Positions 8,129-17,559 of a stretch of 64,000 nucleotides of DNA are shown here, one piece after another. The notes under the pieces are model-generated. The model had not been told where the DNA came from. It saw nothing but the letters and a program-made list of their open reading frames with translations, and searched no databases. Made by a program: the position numbers and the translations under genes. The stretch lies in assembly GCF_042683405.1 (NCBI RefSeq), contig NZ_JBHUJS010000001.1, positions 682,001 through 746,000 of the forward strand, in the 5' to 3' direction. Numbering within the stretch: the stretch's first letter is position 1; every line of letters begins with the position of its first letter. Origin of the DNA: Telluria sp042683405 (GTDB taxonomy: Bacteria; Pseudomonadota; Gammaproteobacteria; Burkholderiales; Burkholderiaceae_D).

Positions 8129-8983
8129 ATGCCAACCGTTTCCGACCTCGTTATCTACCCCGTTAAATCCTGCGCGGGCATTTCCGTCCACAGCGCCACC
8201 ATGACCCGCTATGGTCTCGCCGTGAACCAGGTCTACGACCGCGAGTGGATGCTGGTGACGGAGGACGGCCAGTTCCTCACCCAGCGCGAGCACCCCAGGC
8301 TGGCGCTGGTCGTCCCGCGCTTGAAGTCCGCGACGCTGGAGCTGCGCGCCCCAGGCATGCTGCGCCTCGAACTGCCGCTCGGCCTGCCGCACCCCGATGA
8401 AGAAGTCACGCGCACAGTACGCATCTGGGACGACACGGTGCTCGCCTACGACTGCGGCGATCTTGCTGCGACCTGGTTCGCGAACGTGATTGGCGCGCCA
8501 TGCCGGCTGGTGCGCTACCACCCGGATGCCACGCGCTGCACCAGCGGCAAGTGGACGGGAGGCGCGCAGTGGCCGACGATGTTCGCGGACGGCTATCCGG
8601 TGCTGGTGATCGGTTCCGCCTCGCTCGCGGACCTGAACGGACGGCTGGCGGCGGCAGGGCGCGAGGCGCTTCCGATGGACCGCTTCCGTCCGAACCTCGT
8701 CGTGGACGGGCTGGAGGCCTACGAGGAAGACTACGTGGCGGCGTTCGCGCTGGGCGGGGACGCGCAACTGCGGCCGTGCAAGCCGTGCGCGCGCTGTCCG
8801 ATTCCGTCGGTCGACCAGAGCACCGGGGAGCGCGGACCCGATCCCCTCGATATCCTCAACACGTACCGCAGCAATCCCAGGCTTGAAGGTGCTGCAGGCT
8901 TCGGCATGAACGCGGTGCTCGAGGGTGCCGAGGAAGTCACCGTCACCGCCGGCCAGCAGCTGCCCTTCCAACTTAACTTCTGA
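8129..8983 (+). CDS. MOSC-domain protein (YcbX-like, without ferredoxin domain)
   Basis: This 284-residue cytoplasmic protein has an N-terminal MOSC beta-barrel domain (LVIYPVKSCAGI near residues 6-17, then GLAVNQVYDREWMLV) and a C-terminal MOSC domain (about 120-275) with FRPNLVVDG and a cysteine cluster KPCARCPIP near 215. Proteins of this group bind sulfur or molybdenum-cofactor-related ligands, and E. coli YcbX/YiiM act in N-hydroxylated base detoxification. The 2Fe-2S tail found in YcbX is absent. It stands alone between repeat DNA and a diguanylate cyclase gene. The exact substrate cannot be told from sequence. Confidence 0.85.
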   Translation: MPTVSDLVIYPVKSCAGISVHSATMTRYGLAVNQVYDREWMLVTEDGQFLTQREHPRLALVVPRLKSATLELRAPGMLRLELPLGLPHPDEEVTRTVRIWDDTVLAYDCGDLAATWFANVIGAPCRLVRYHPDATRCTSGKWTGGAQWPTMFADGYPVLVIGSASLADLNGRLAAAGREALPMDRFRPNLVVDGLEAYEEDYVAAFALGGDAQLRPCKPCARCPIPSVDQSTGERGPDPLDILNTYRSNPRLEGAAGFGMNAVLEGAEEVTVTAGQQLPFQLNF

Positions 8984-9099
8984 CAGGCCGTCGGTATCCG
9001 CGCCACAGGACTTGCGCTTTTTGTATGCAAGCCGGCCTTCTTGGGCTAAGGTAGCGGCTGTTGCACAAAATAACAGCAGAGTTAAGGATTTTGCAAGGG

Positions 9100-10233
9100 A
9101 TGACGGACGATACAAGTGTGGCGCTGGACTCGCTCCAGGCCGAGAATGCGAGCCTGCGCGCGCGTATGGCGTACCTGGTCGAGCAGGCGGAACGCAATCA
9201 CGAGATCATGTGCCGTCACCAGCAGTTCGACCTGGCCATCGTCGGCTCGTCCGGCTTTCCGGAGCTGATCGGCACGATCTTCCGCGTCCTGCCGGTCATC
9301 TCCGAACTCGACGCCGTCACGCTGACGCTGGTCGATGTCGATGCCGACATCCGTACCGTGATGGAAAAGCTGGGCGTGGACCTGGCGCTGTTCCCGGACC
9401 TGCTGTTCGCGCAGGACGCCGACGGCCTGCGCTTCCCGCACGATGGCGCCCATAGCCCCAAGCCGATCATGGGCCGCTTCGAGCACGCGGCGCACATGCA
9501 TGCCTTCCCGTCGCCGCCGCAAGGCCTGGCCAGCGTGGCGCTGGTGCCGCTGATGCGCAACAAGCGCGTGATCGGCAGCCTGAACCTGGGCAGCAACGAT
9601 CCCTCGCGTTTCACGCCGGCGCTGGGCACGGACTTCATCGAGCACATGGCGTCGATCATCGCGATCTGCCTCGAGAACGTGATCTCGAACGAGATGCTCA
9701 AATATATCGGCCTGACCGATTCGCTCACCGGGGTATACAACCGGCGCTACATGGACCGCCGCTTCATGGAGGAGATCGCGCGCGCCCGCCGCCAGGGCTA
9801 TCCCGTCTCGTGCCTGTACATCGACCTGGACCACTTCAAGCATGTGAACGACAGCGTCGGCCACCAGGGCGGCGACGAGGTGCTGCGCGAGGTCGCGGGC
9901 CGCATCAAGGACGAGCTGCGCCTGTCGGATGCGCTGGGACGCTTCGGCGGCGAGGAGTTCGTCGCACTGCTGATCGATGCGGACCTGGACTCGGCGCTCC
10001 ATGTGGCGGAGCGCATTCGCGCCGCCGTGGGCGCCGCGCCGGTGACGCTGGCCACCGGTTTCAAGGTCGATTCGACCGTGTCGATCGGCGCCGCCACGCT
10101 GGACCTGTGCAGCAAGGACCAGGCGATCGACGCCTGCGCGCGTCAGCTGCTGTCGCAAGCCGATACGGCGCTGTATCGCGCCAAGGAAGGCGGCCGCAAT
10201 CGCGTGGTCGGCTTCAGCGAGGCTGTAGCGTAG
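9100..10233 (+). CDS. Diguanylate cyclase with DUF484/GAF-like sensor
   Basis: This is a soluble cyclic-di-GMP synthase of 377 residues. A short coiled N-terminus (residues 8-40) and a GAF/DUF484-like sensor (about 41-195) precede a GGDEF domain. The catalytic motif is GGEEF at 283-287. An allosteric inhibitory RxxD site (R274-L-S-D277) lies exactly five residues before it, so product feedback is expected. I chose the ATG at 9100, preceded by AAGG, over an upstream in-frame TTG at 9061. No membrane segment is seen, so the signal is probably cytoplasmic. Confidence 0.88.
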   Translation: MTDDTSVALDSLQAENASLRARMAYLVEQAERNHEIMCRHQQFDLAIVGSSGFPELIGTIFRVLPVISELDAVTLTLVDVDADIRTVMEKLGVDLALFPDLLFAQDADGLRFPHDGAHSPKPIMGRFEHAAHMHAFPSPPQGLASVALVPLMRNKRVIGSLNLGSNDPSRFTPALGTDFIEHMASIIAICLENVISNEMLKYIGLTDSLTGVYNRRYMDRRFMEEIARARRQGYPVSCLYIDLDHFKHVNDSVGHQGGDEVLREVAGRIKDELRLSDALGRFGGEEFVALLIDADLDSALHVAERIRAAVGAAPVTLATGFKVDSTVSIGAATLDLCSKDQAIDACARQLLSQADTALYRAKEGGRNRVVGFSEAVA

Positions 10234-10296
10234 CCATTTCGCGGCAATTCGCCGAAAATGCGTGCAATACCGTCGAGTTAGCCAACGTTCGGCCAT

Positions 10297-10370
10297 GATC
10301 GCTGCGGATCGCTGCGGATCGCTGCGGATCGCCGCGGGCCGGCGCAGATGGGCGCAGATGGGCGCAGATA
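10297..10370. repeat. Two short 10-bp tandem repeat arrays
   Basis: GATCGCTGCG is repeated four times (10297-10336, last copy GATCGCCGCG), then GGCGCAGATG three times (10341-10370, last copy ending in A), with a degenerate fourth unit. Both have a 10-base period, close to one helical turn. They lie between the convergent stops of the diguanylate cyclase and antiporter genes. Confidence 0.85.
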
Positions 10371-10401
10371 AGCGCGGTTGAGATCCGAAGACAGTCCCTA
10401 T

Positions 10402-12381
10402 TTACCGCAGCAGGTGATATTCGGCGTGCGCGACCGCTTCGGCCGATCCGCGCAGCACCACGACGTCGCCCGCCTGCAGCACCGTATCCGGCGAGAGGTC
10501 GATGCGCTGGCCGGCGCGCCGTACCGCCGTCGCTTCCGCCGCAAATTCGTCCAGCTGCAGCGCTCCCAATTTCATGCCCACCGAGCTCGCGCCTTCCGGC
10601 AGCGTGACGGAGTGCAGGCGCTCGAACAGGTCTTCCTCTGCCGTGTCGCTGGAACCGGCGAAGTAGCCGCGCAGCGAGGAGTAGCGCTGGTCGCGCGCCG
10701 CCTGCACCCGGTGCACGACGCGACGCAGCGGTACGCCCAGCATGACCAGCGCGTGGGAGGCGAGCATCAGGCTGCCTTCCAGCAGTTCCGGCACCACTTC
10801 GGCCGCGCCCTCGGCCTTCAGGCGTTCGAGGTCGGAGTCGTCGTGGCTGCGCACGATCACCGGCAGCGTGGGCGCCAGCTCGCGCACCAGCCGCAGCACC
10901 TTGAGCGCGGATGGCGTGCTGGCGTAGGTGATCACCATCGCGGCGGCGCGATGCACGCCCGCCGCAACCAGCGCCTCGCGCCGCGCAGCGTCGCCGTAGG
11001 ACACGTTGGCGCCGGCGGCATGCGCTTCGGCCACGCGTTCCGGGTCCATGTCCAGCGCCTGGTAGGCGATCTTTTCCTCGGTCAGCAGCGTGGCCAGGCT
11101 CTGGCCGGTACGGCCGAAACCGGCCAGGATCACGTGCTTTTGCGCCGACATGGTGCGCGTGGCGATCTGCGTGAGCTGGAGCGAGCGGTTCATCCATTCG
11201 TTGGACGAGATCTTCATGACGATTTCGTCGGACTTGGTGATGATCAGCGGGGCGAGCAGCATCGACAGCACCATCGCCGCCAGCACCGGCTGCAGGATGG
11301 CCGGCTCCACCAGCCGCAGTCCGGTGATCTCGTTCAGCAGCACGAAACCGAATTCGCCCGCCTGCGCAAGCGCCAGGCCGGTGCGGATGGCCGTGCCGTC
11401 CGGCGCGCCGAACAGCTTGGCGAGGCCGGCGATGATTGCGAACTTCACCAAGACGATCGCGGCCAGCAGCGCAAGCACCACCCACCAGTGCGCGATCACC
11501 AGGTTCACGTCCAGCAGCATGCCGATCGTGATGAAGAACAGGCCGAGCAGCACGTCGCGGAACGGCTTGATGTCCTCTTCCACCTGGTACTTGAACGGCG
11601 TTTCGGAAATCAGCATGCCGGCCACGAACGCGCCCAGCGCGAGCGACAGGCCGGCCTGCTCCGTGATCCAGGCGGCGCCCAGCGTCACCAGCAGGATGTT
11701 CAGCATGAACAGTTCCTGCGACTGGCGCTTGACCACCACGGTGAACCAGCGGCGCATCAGCTTGTGGCCAATGAAGAACAGGAGCAGCAGCACCACGGCC
11801 GCCTTGACTGCGGCCCACGCCAGCGTCGGCGCCAGGCTGCCGGTGTCGCGCGCCAGTGCCGGAATCAGGATCAGGAGCGGCACCACGGCCAGGTCCTGGA
11901 ACAGCAGGACGCCGATGATGCGGCGCCCGTGCTGGCTTTCCAGCTCCAGGCGCTCGGTCAGCATCTTGGAAACGATCGCGGTGGACGACATGGAAACCGC
12001 GCCGCCCAGTGCGAACGCCGCCTGCCAGCTGATGTTGAACATGCCCTGCGCGCTGAATGCGATCAGCGTGGCCAGCGCCATGGTGCCGCCGATGGTGACC
12101 AGCACCTGCGCCAGGCCCAGGCCAAATACGATGCGCCGCATCGCCACCAGCTGCGGCATGGAGAATTCAAGGCCGATCGAGAACATCAGGAACACGATGC
12201 CCATCTCGCCCAGCATGTGGGTGATGGCGCTGTTTTCGGCCAGCGCCATCGCGTGCGGGCCAAGCAGCACGCCGACGGCGAGGTAGCCGAGCATCGGCGG
12301 CAAATGCATCATCCGGAAAGCCACCACCCCCAACACTGCACAACCCAGCAACAGGAGGGTGAGTTCTAGTCCGGAAAACAT
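10402..12381 (-). CDS. Monovalent cation:proton antiporter (KefB/YbaL-like, CPA2)
   Basis: This inner-membrane potassium or sodium/proton antiporter has 659 residues. About 12 transmembrane helices fill residues 1-385 (first helix LELTLLLLGCAVLGVVAF). An RCK/TrkA-N nucleotide-binding domain begins at VILAGFGRTGQ near 415, and a TrkA-C domain (about 570-655) ends in the VVLRGS strand. The reading frame is open far upstream, but the start MFSGLELT fits the family and has AAGGA ahead of it. The gene is divergent from kdsD with about 80 bases between them. The N-terminus of the Kef glutathione-gating region is not clearly seen, so the ion and gating ligand are uncertain. Confidence 0.88.
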   Translation of the reverse strand: MFSGLELTLLLLGCAVLGVVAFRMMHLPPMLGYLAVGVLLGPHAMALAENSAITHMLGEMGIVFLMFSIGLEFSMPQLVAMRRIVFGLGLAQVLVTIGGTMALATLIAFSAQGMFNISWQAAFALGGAVSMSSTAIVSKMLTERLELESQHGRRIIGVLLFQDLAVVPLLILIPALARDTGSLAPTLAWAAVKAAVVLLLLFFIGHKLMRRWFTVVVKRQSQELFMLNILLVTLGAAWITEQAGLSLALGAFVAGMLISETPFKYQVEEDIKPFRDVLLGLFFITIGMLLDVNLVIAHWWVVLALLAAIVLVKFAIIAGLAKLFGAPDGTAIRTGLALAQAGEFGFVLLNEITGLRLVEPAILQPVLAAMVLSMLLAPLIITKSDEIVMKISSNEWMNRSLQLTQIATRTMSAQKHVILAGFGRTGQSLATLLTEEKIAYQALDMDPERVAEAHAAGANVSYGDAARREALVAAGVHRAAAMVITYASTPSALKVLRLVRELAPTLPVIVRSHDDSDLERLKAEGAAEVVPELLEGSLMLASHALVMLGVPLRRVVHRVQAARDQRYSSLRGYFAGSSDTAEEDLFERLHSVTLPEGASSVGMKLGALQLDEFAAEATAVRRAGQRIDLSPDTVLQAGDVVVLRGSAEAVAHAEYHLLR

Positions 12382-12462
12382 ATAAGCGGGGTTCCTTGCA
12401 GTGCTTGTGGATTGTTGGGTCTGGCAAGTTTTTTGCTTGGCCAGATCGTTTATACTGCTGCC

Positions 12463-13485
12463 ATGAGTGTAACCGATGAAAAAACAATGCAGAAAGCTTT
12501 TGATGACAGCGCGATAACGCGTGCAATGCAACTGGCGCGCGAGACGCTGACGATCGAAGCCGATGCGATCGCCGCGCTCAACGCGCGCCTCGACACCGAC
12601 CATTCCGTCGCCCGCGCGGTGCAGCTGCTGCTGGGCTGCAGCGGCCGCGTGGTCATCTCCGGGATCGGCAAGTCCGGCCATATCGCGCGCAAGATCGCGG
12701 CGACGCTGGCCTCGACCGGCACCCCGGCCATGTTCGTGCACCCGGCCGAAGCCGCGCACGGCGACCTGGGCATGATCACCGAAAACGATGCCTTCATTGC
12801 AATCTCGTACTCCGGCGAGGCGGCCGAGCTGCTGTCGATCGTCGGCATCATCAAGCGCATGGGCGCGCCGCTGATCTCGATGACCGGCAATCCGAATTCC
12901 GGCCTGGGCAAGCTGGCTGACGTCCACCTGGACATCTCGGTAGCCAAGGAGGCCTGCCCGCTCAACCTGGCGCCAACCGCCAGCACCACCGTGACGCTGG
13001 CGCTGGGCGACGCGATTGCCGTGGCGCTGCTGGACGCACGCGGCTTCAAGGAAGAAGACTTCGCGCGCTCGCACCCGGGCGGTGCGCTGGGCCGCCGCCT
13101 GCTGACCCATGTGCGCGACGTGATGCGCAGTGGCGACGCGGTGCCGAAGGTCGGCCTGGACGCGCGCCTGCAGGACGCGCTGATGGAAATCACGCAGAAG
13201 GGCATGGGCATGACCGCCATCGTCGATGGCGACGGCCGCCCGGTCGGCGTGTTCACCGACGGCGACCTGCGCCGCATGCTGGAGCGCACCCAGGACTTTA
13301 CCAAGGTGATGATCCGCGACGTGATGCACGCGAATCCGCGCCGCGTGCACCCGGACCAGCTGGCGGTCGATGCCGTCGCGATCATGGAAGAATTCCGCAT
13401 CAACCAGATGCTGGTGACCGACGCCGACGACAAGCTGGTCGGCGCGCTGCACATCCACGACCTCACCCGCGCCAAGGTGATCTGA
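12463..13485 (+). CDS. kdsD: D-arabinose-5-phosphate isomerase
   Basis: This enzyme interconverts ribulose-5-phosphate and arabinose-5-phosphate, the first step of KDO synthesis for lipopolysaccharide. It has 340 residues: a sugar-isomerase (SIS) domain at about 40-180 with SGIGKSGH at 66-73 and ISYSGEA at 114-120, the conserved SHPGGALGRRLL at 203-214, then two CBS domains. The ATG at 12463 is chosen over an in-frame start at 12412 that adds a non-conserved leader. A -10-like TATACT lies at 12451-12456. It is the first gene of the kdsD-kdsC-lptCAB-rpoN-hpf cluster and overlaps kdsC by one base. Confidence 0.94.
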   Translation: MSVTDEKTMQKAFDDSAITRAMQLARETLTIEADAIAALNARLDTDHSVARAVQLLLGCSGRVVISGIGKSGHIARKIAATLASTGTPAMFVHPAEAAHGDLGMITENDAFIAISYSGEAAELLSIVGIIKRMGAPLISMTGNPNSGLGKLADVHLDISVAKEACPLNLAPTASTTVTLALGDAIAVALLDARGFKEEDFARSHPGGALGRRLLTHVRDVMRSGDAVPKVGLDARLQDALMEITQKGMGMTAIVDGDGRPVGVFTDGDLRRMLERTQDFTKVMIRDVMHANPRRVHPDQLAVDAVAIMEEFRINQMLVTDADDKLVGALHIHDLTRAKVI

Positions 13486-14018
13486 TGGTGCGCCCGACCG
13501 ACGCCACCAACCGCGCCGCCAACGTCAAGGTCATGATCTTCGACGTGGACGGCGTGCTGACCGACGGCAGCCTGACCTACGCGGCCGACGGCGAAATCAC
13601 CAAGACCTTCTATGTGCTGGACGGCCTCGGCATCCAGCTGCTGAACAAGACCGGCGTGGCCACCGCGATCATCAGCGCGCGCAACTCGCCGATCGTGGTC
13701 AGGCGCGCGCACGACCTGGGCATCAAGCACGTGTACCAGGGCATCCACGACAAGCGCATCGCCTTCGCCAAGCTGCTGGAAGAAACCGGCGCCACGCGCG
13801 AGCAGTGCGGCTATATCGGCGACGACGTGATCGACCTGCCGCTGCTGCTGCAGGTGGGCTTTGCCGTGACCGTGCCGACCGGCCATCCGGAAGTGCAGGA
13901 GCGCGTGCACTACGTGACGAAAAACCCGGGCGGGCGCGGCGCCGTGCGTGAAGTGTGCGACATGCTGATGCGCGCGCAGGGCACGTACGAATCCGCACTC
14001 GCGCAGTACTTCGCATAA
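13485..14018 (+). CDS. kdsC: KDO-8-phosphate phosphatase
   Basis: This HAD-superfamily phosphatase removes phosphate from 3-deoxy-manno-octulosonate-8-phosphate in KDO synthesis. It has 177 residues, the usual length. The nucleophile and acid are D20 and D22 in MIFDVDGVLTDG; later motifs ISAR (residues 63-66) and GDDVIDLPLL (about 110-119) complete the HAD active site. The start codon overlaps the kdsD stop (TGATG). Two bases separate its stop from the start of lptC. Confidence 0.95.
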   Translation: MVRPTDATNRAANVKVMIFDVDGVLTDGSLTYAADGEITKTFYVLDGLGIQLLNKTGVATAIISARNSPIVVRRAHDLGIKHVYQGIHDKRIAFAKLLEETGATREQCGYIGDDVIDLPLLLQVGFAVTVPTGHPEVQERVHYVTKNPGGRGAVREVCDMLMRAQGTYESALAQYFA

Positions 14019-14020
14019 GC

Positions 14021-14620
14021 ATGGCGCGCCAGTACAGGAAACGGACAGCACACCGGTGGCGCTTCGGCGCCATCTTCGGCGTGTGCCTGGCGCTGGCGCT
14101 GGGCAGCTTCTACCTGGTCCAGCTGATGCACGTGCAAGACATGGAGATGCTGTCGGACGCGCACAAGGGCGAGCCGGACTACATCGTCGAGAATTTCAGC
14201 GCAGTGCGCATGTCCCCGGACGGCACGCCGCGCTACATCATCTCGGGCGCGCGCATGACGCACCTGCCGCTGACCGACAGTTCGACGGTGGAGTCGCCCG
14301 CGCTGCAAAGCTTCGCGCCCGGCAAGCCGCCGATGTACATCAACTCGAAGACCGCGCGCCTGGACCACGTCAACAACACGGTGGAACTGTCCGGTAACGT
14401 GGACATCCGCCGCGCCGCATCGCCGACCGCCAAGCCGATGACGATGCGCACCGAGGCGCTGACGGTGCTGGTGGACGAGGACCAGATGCAAACGGCGCTG
14501 CCGGTGGTGATGACCAGCGGCGCCACCGTGGTGCGCGGAGTCGGCATGAGCGCCAACAACGCCACCCGCCAGGTCAAGATCAACAAGGCACGCATCGAAC
14601 TGCCTGCACATGAACCCTAA
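14021..14620 (+). CDS. lptC: LPS export protein LptC
   Basis: This bitopic inner-membrane protein of the LptBFGC lipopolysaccharide transporter hands LPS to the periplasmic bridge. It has 199 residues, with one N-terminal membrane helix at about 15-32 (FGAIFGVCLALALGSFYLV) followed by a periplasmic beta-jellyroll OstA-like domain. The start at 14021 is taken because it puts a short basic segment (RQYRKRTAHRWR) before the helix and avoids a 22-residue overlap with kdsC. LptF and LptG are not in the window. Confidence 0.9.
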   Translation: MARQYRKRTAHRWRFGAIFGVCLALALGSFYLVQLMHVQDMEMLSDAHKGEPDYIVENFSAVRMSPDGTPRYIISGARMTHLPLTDSSTVESPALQSFAPGKPPMYINSKTARLDHVNNTVELSGNVDIRRAASPTAKPMTMRTEALTVLVDEDQMQTALPVVMTSGATVVRGVGMSANNATRQVKINKARIELPAHEP

Positions 14621-14638
14621 CAGAACGGGAATTCGCCC

Positions 14639-15238
14639 ATGAAACGACACCTGATCATCGCCAGCCTTTGCCTCTTCGCGACCGCGGCGTGGGCCGAGAA
14701 GGCGGACTCGAACAAGCCGACCACCATCACGGCCGAGACGGCGGACTTCGACGACGTGACCCAGTCGCACGTGCTGACCGGCAGCGTCGAGCTGCAGCGC
14801 GGCACCCTGGTCATGCGCTCGGAACGCGCGACCGTGCGCGAGACGCCGGACGGCTGGCAGATCGCCACACTGGTCGGCGGTAACGGCAAGCTGGCCACCT
14901 TCCGCCAGAAGCGCGACGGCGGCGCCGACCTGTGGGTCGAGGGCCGCGCCGAACGCATCGAGTACGACCAGCGTACCGAAGTCGCCAAGCTGTTCTCGAA
15001 AGCGAACATTACGCAGCTGGACGGCAAGCGCGTGACCGACGAGGTCAATGGCGAATACATTTCCTACGACAGCCGCAAGGAAGTCTTCGCAGTGCGTAAC
15101 GACGCCAGCGGCGAGAACAAGCCCGGCAAGGGCCGCGTAACGCTGATCCTGGCGCCGCGCAAAACGCAAGCGGCACAGCCGGCGCAACCGGCACCGGCGG
15201 CCCAGCCGGCCCAGCCAGCAGCACAGGATAAAAAGTAA
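14639..15238 (+). CDS. lptA: LPS transport periplasmic bridge protein LptA
   Basis: This periplasmic OstA-fold protein polymerises into the bridge that carries LPS to the outer membrane. It has 199 residues with a signal peptide at 1-19 (cleavage after TAAWA) and an OstA/LptA_N beta-jellyroll at about 28-155. An Ala/Gln/Pro-rich low-complexity tail (from about 178) is made of repeated QPAQPA units. The stop TAA shares a base with the ATG of lptB. Confidence 0.92.
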   Translation: MKRHLIIASLCLFATAAWAEKADSNKPTTITAETADFDDVTQSHVLTGSVELQRGTLVMRSERATVRETPDGWQIATLVGGNGKLATFRQKRDGGADLWVEGRAERIEYDQRTEVAKLFSKANITQLDGKRVTDEVNGEYISYDSRKEVFAVRNDASGENKPGKGRVTLILAPRKTQAAQPAQPAPAAQPAQPAAQDKK

Positions 15239-15996
15239 TGGATGAACAAAACAGCGGCTGCACCCTGATTGCACGCGGCCTGCAGAAATCCTACGGCAAG
15301 CGCATGGTCGTGCACGACGTGTCGCTGCAGGTGGAATGCGGCGAAGTGGTCGGCCTGCTCGGCCCGAACGGCGCCGGCAAGACGACCTCGTTCTACATGA
15401 TCGTCGGCCTGGTGCCGTCGGACGCGGGAACGATCGAAGTGGCGGGCGTGGACATCTCCAGCCTGCCGATCCACCGCCGCGCCACGCTCGGCCTGTCCTA
15501 CCTGCCGCAGGAAGCGTCGGTGTTCCGCAAGCTCACGGTGGAGGAGAACATCCGCGCCGTGCTGGAACTGCAGAAGGACGAACACGGCAAGCCTCTCAAG
15601 GGCGACGCCATCGACGAGCGGCTCGACACCCTGCTGGCGGAATTGCAGATCGAAAAGCTGCGCGAGAATCCGGCGCTGTCCCTGTCCGGCGGCGAGCGCC
15701 GCCGGGTCGAAATCGCACGCGCGCTGGCGACCAATCCGCGCTTCGTGCTGCTGGACGAGCCGTTCGCCGGCGTGGACCCGATTGCGGTCATTGAAATTCA
15801 ACGAATTGTGCGATTCCTCAAGGAGCGCGGCATCGGAGTGCTCATCACCGACCACAATGTGCGCGAAACGCTTGGCATCTGCGACCGGGCGTATATCATC
15901 AACCAGGGTTCGGTATTGGCGTCGGGTCGTCCCGACGACATCATCTCGAACGAGTCGGTACGCCGCGTCTACCTGGGTGAACACTTCCGCATGTAA
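15238..15996 (+). CDS. lptB: LPS export ABC transporter ATPase LptB
   Basis: This cytoplasmic ATPase powers LPS extraction with LptF and LptG. It has 252 residues. Walker A GPNGAGKTT is at 42-50, the Q-loop in SYLPQEAS near 88-94, the ABC signature LSGGE at 149-153, Walker B FVLLDE at 169-174 and the switch histidine in ITDHNVRE near 207. It begins within the last codon of lptA. The rpoN start follows 12 bases after its stop. Confidence 0.96.
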   Translation: MDEQNSGCTLIARGLQKSYGKRMVVHDVSLQVECGEVVGLLGPNGAGKTTSFYMIVGLVPSDAGTIEVAGVDISSLPIHRRATLGLSYLPQEASVFRKLTVEENIRAVLELQKDEHGKPLKGDAIDERLDTLLAELQIEKLRENPALSLSGGERRRVEIARALATNPRFVLLDEPFAGVDPIAVIEIQRIVRFLKERGIGVLITDHNVRETLGICDRAYIINQGSVLASGRPDDIISNESVRRVYLGEHFRM

Positions 15997-16008
15997 GCTC
16001 GCCGCCGC

Positions 16009-17478
16009 ATGAAACAAAGCCTGCAGCTGCGCACTTCGCAGCATCTCGCGCTCACGCCGCAACTGCAGCAGTCCATTCGCCTGCTGCAGTTGTCCACGCT
16101 CGAGCTGCACCAGGAGCTCGAGCAGGCGCTGGCCGACAATCCCCTGCTCGAGCGCCTCGACGATCCGCTCGACCATTCGGTGCGCCTGCTGGCCGATGGC
16201 GCCATTGCCAGCAGCACGCCGTCCACCGCCACGGAAAACAGCGAGCCGCAGGGAGAGCGGCAGGAAGCCTCGCAGGAAGGCGCCGGCGACGATTACGAAG
16301 CGCCCGCCGACAGCGACAGTTCCGGCGACGACTGGGGCGACGCGGGGCGCGGCAAGGCCCCCGAGGACGACGACGGACGCATGCAGCTCGAAGCGTGCGC
16401 GACCACGCTGCGCGAACACCTGCTGGAGCAGGCGCGCGTGACGGTGCCGGAAGGGCGCGACCGCGTCCTGGTGGAGCTGGTCGTCGATGCGCTCGACGAC
16501 AATGGCTACCTGGACGAAGCGCTGGAGGACATCCATGCGCGCCTCCCGCAGGAAGCGGACATCGACATCTGCGAACTGCGCACCGCGCTCGCGCTGCTGC
16601 AGAGTTTCGATCCGCCTGGCGTGGGCGCGCGCAGTGCGTCCGAATGCCTGGCGCTGCAGATCCGCCGCATGGAGCGCGTGCCGATGGTCACGCGGCGCAT
16701 GGCGTTGACGATCGTCGAACAGCACCTGGCCTGGTTCGCGCAGCGCGATTTCGGCAAGCTGAAAAAAGCCCTCGATTGCGACGACGAAGACCTGCGCGAG
16801 GCGCAGGCCGTCATCCGCCAGTGCAATCCTCATCCGGGCGCCGCGTTTGCCGCGGATGCGTCAGACTATGTCGTACCGGACGTGATCGTGCGGCGCGCCA
16901 AGGGCGGGTGGTCGGTCACACTGAATCCGGACGTCATGCCGCGCCTGCGCATCAACCAGGTCTACGCGAGCATGCTCAAGCAGGCCAAGGGCGAGGCGCA
17001 GATGGGTGCGCAGCTCCAGGAGGCGCGCTGGCTGATCAAGAACATGCGCCAGCGCTTCGATACGATCCTGCGCGTTGCGCAGGCCATCGTGGAGCGGCAG
17101 AAGAACTTTTTCTCGCACGGTGCGGTCGCCATGCGTCCCCTTGTGTTGCGTGAAATAGCTGATACACTAGGTTTACACGAGAGCACTATTTCTCGTGTCA
17201 CAACGCAGAAATTCATGCTGACACCGCACGGCATGTTTGAGTTGAAATATTTCTTCGGTAGCCATGTCGCCACCGAGGCAGGCGGTGAAGCCTCCTCCAC
17301 GGCGATACGTGCTCTGATCGTGCAACTGACGGGAGCAGAAGACCCGAAAAATCCTTTATCCGACAGTAAGATTGCGGAGATGCTGGGGGAGCAGGGCATG
17401 GTCATCGCGCGGCGCACCGTTGCCAAGTACCGCGAAGCACTCAAGATCCCACCCGTCAGCCTGCGCAAATCTTTGTAA
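16009..17478 (+). CDS. rpoN: RNA polymerase sigma-54 factor
   Basis: This is the alternative sigma factor for -24/-12 promoters, used with AAA+ activators, 489 residues. The glutamine-rich activator-contact region I (residues 1-50, LRTSQHLALTPQLQQSIRLL) is followed by an acidic, variable region II (about 70-130), the core-binding domain and the helix-turn-helix (LREIADTLGLHESTISRVT near 380). The RpoN box ARRTVAKYRE is at 467-476. All parts are intact. It lies in the same operon as lptB and hpf, the usual order in proteobacteria. Confidence 0.97.
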   Translation: MKQSLQLRTSQHLALTPQLQQSIRLLQLSTLELHQELEQALADNPLLERLDDPLDHSVRLLADGAIASSTPSTATENSEPQGERQEASQEGAGDDYEAPADSDSSGDDWGDAGRGKAPEDDDGRMQLEACATTLREHLLEQARVTVPEGRDRVLVELVVDALDDNGYLDEALEDIHARLPQEADIDICELRTALALLQSFDPPGVGARSASECLALQIRRMERVPMVTRRMALTIVEQHLAWFAQRDFGKLKKALDCDDEDLREAQAVIRQCNPHPGAAFAADASDYVVPDVIVRRAKGGWSVTLNPDVMPRLRINQVYASMLKQAKGEAQMGAQLQEARWLIKNMRQRFDTILRVAQAIVERQKNFFSHGAVAMRPLVLREIADTLGLHESTISRVTTQKFMLTPHGMFELKYFFGSHVATEAGGEASSTAIRALIVQLTGAEDPKNPLSDSKIAEMLGEQGMVIARRTVAKYREALKIPPVSLRKSL

Positions 17479-17559
17479 AGTCTCTGTAGCAGCTGTAAGC
17501 AGGGCGTTCCTCTACGCACCGGGCGCACGAACGAGCAAGTGAACTTTCAAGGAGTGTGT

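Noticed and set aside
10297..10380. Possible CRISPR array
   Set aside because: Units are 10 bases, contiguous, without spacers, and no cas genes are present.
10378..12369. A 663-codon plus-strand frame opposite the antiporter gene
   Set aside because: The minus-strand frame shows transmembrane helices and an RCK domain; the plus-strand translation is a Gln/His/Arg-rich shadow.
12382..13458. N-terminal extension that would make the antiporter 1018 residues long
   Set aside because: The extension is antisense to kdsD and not protein-like; the start at 12381 gives the normal family N-terminus and has a ribosome binding site.
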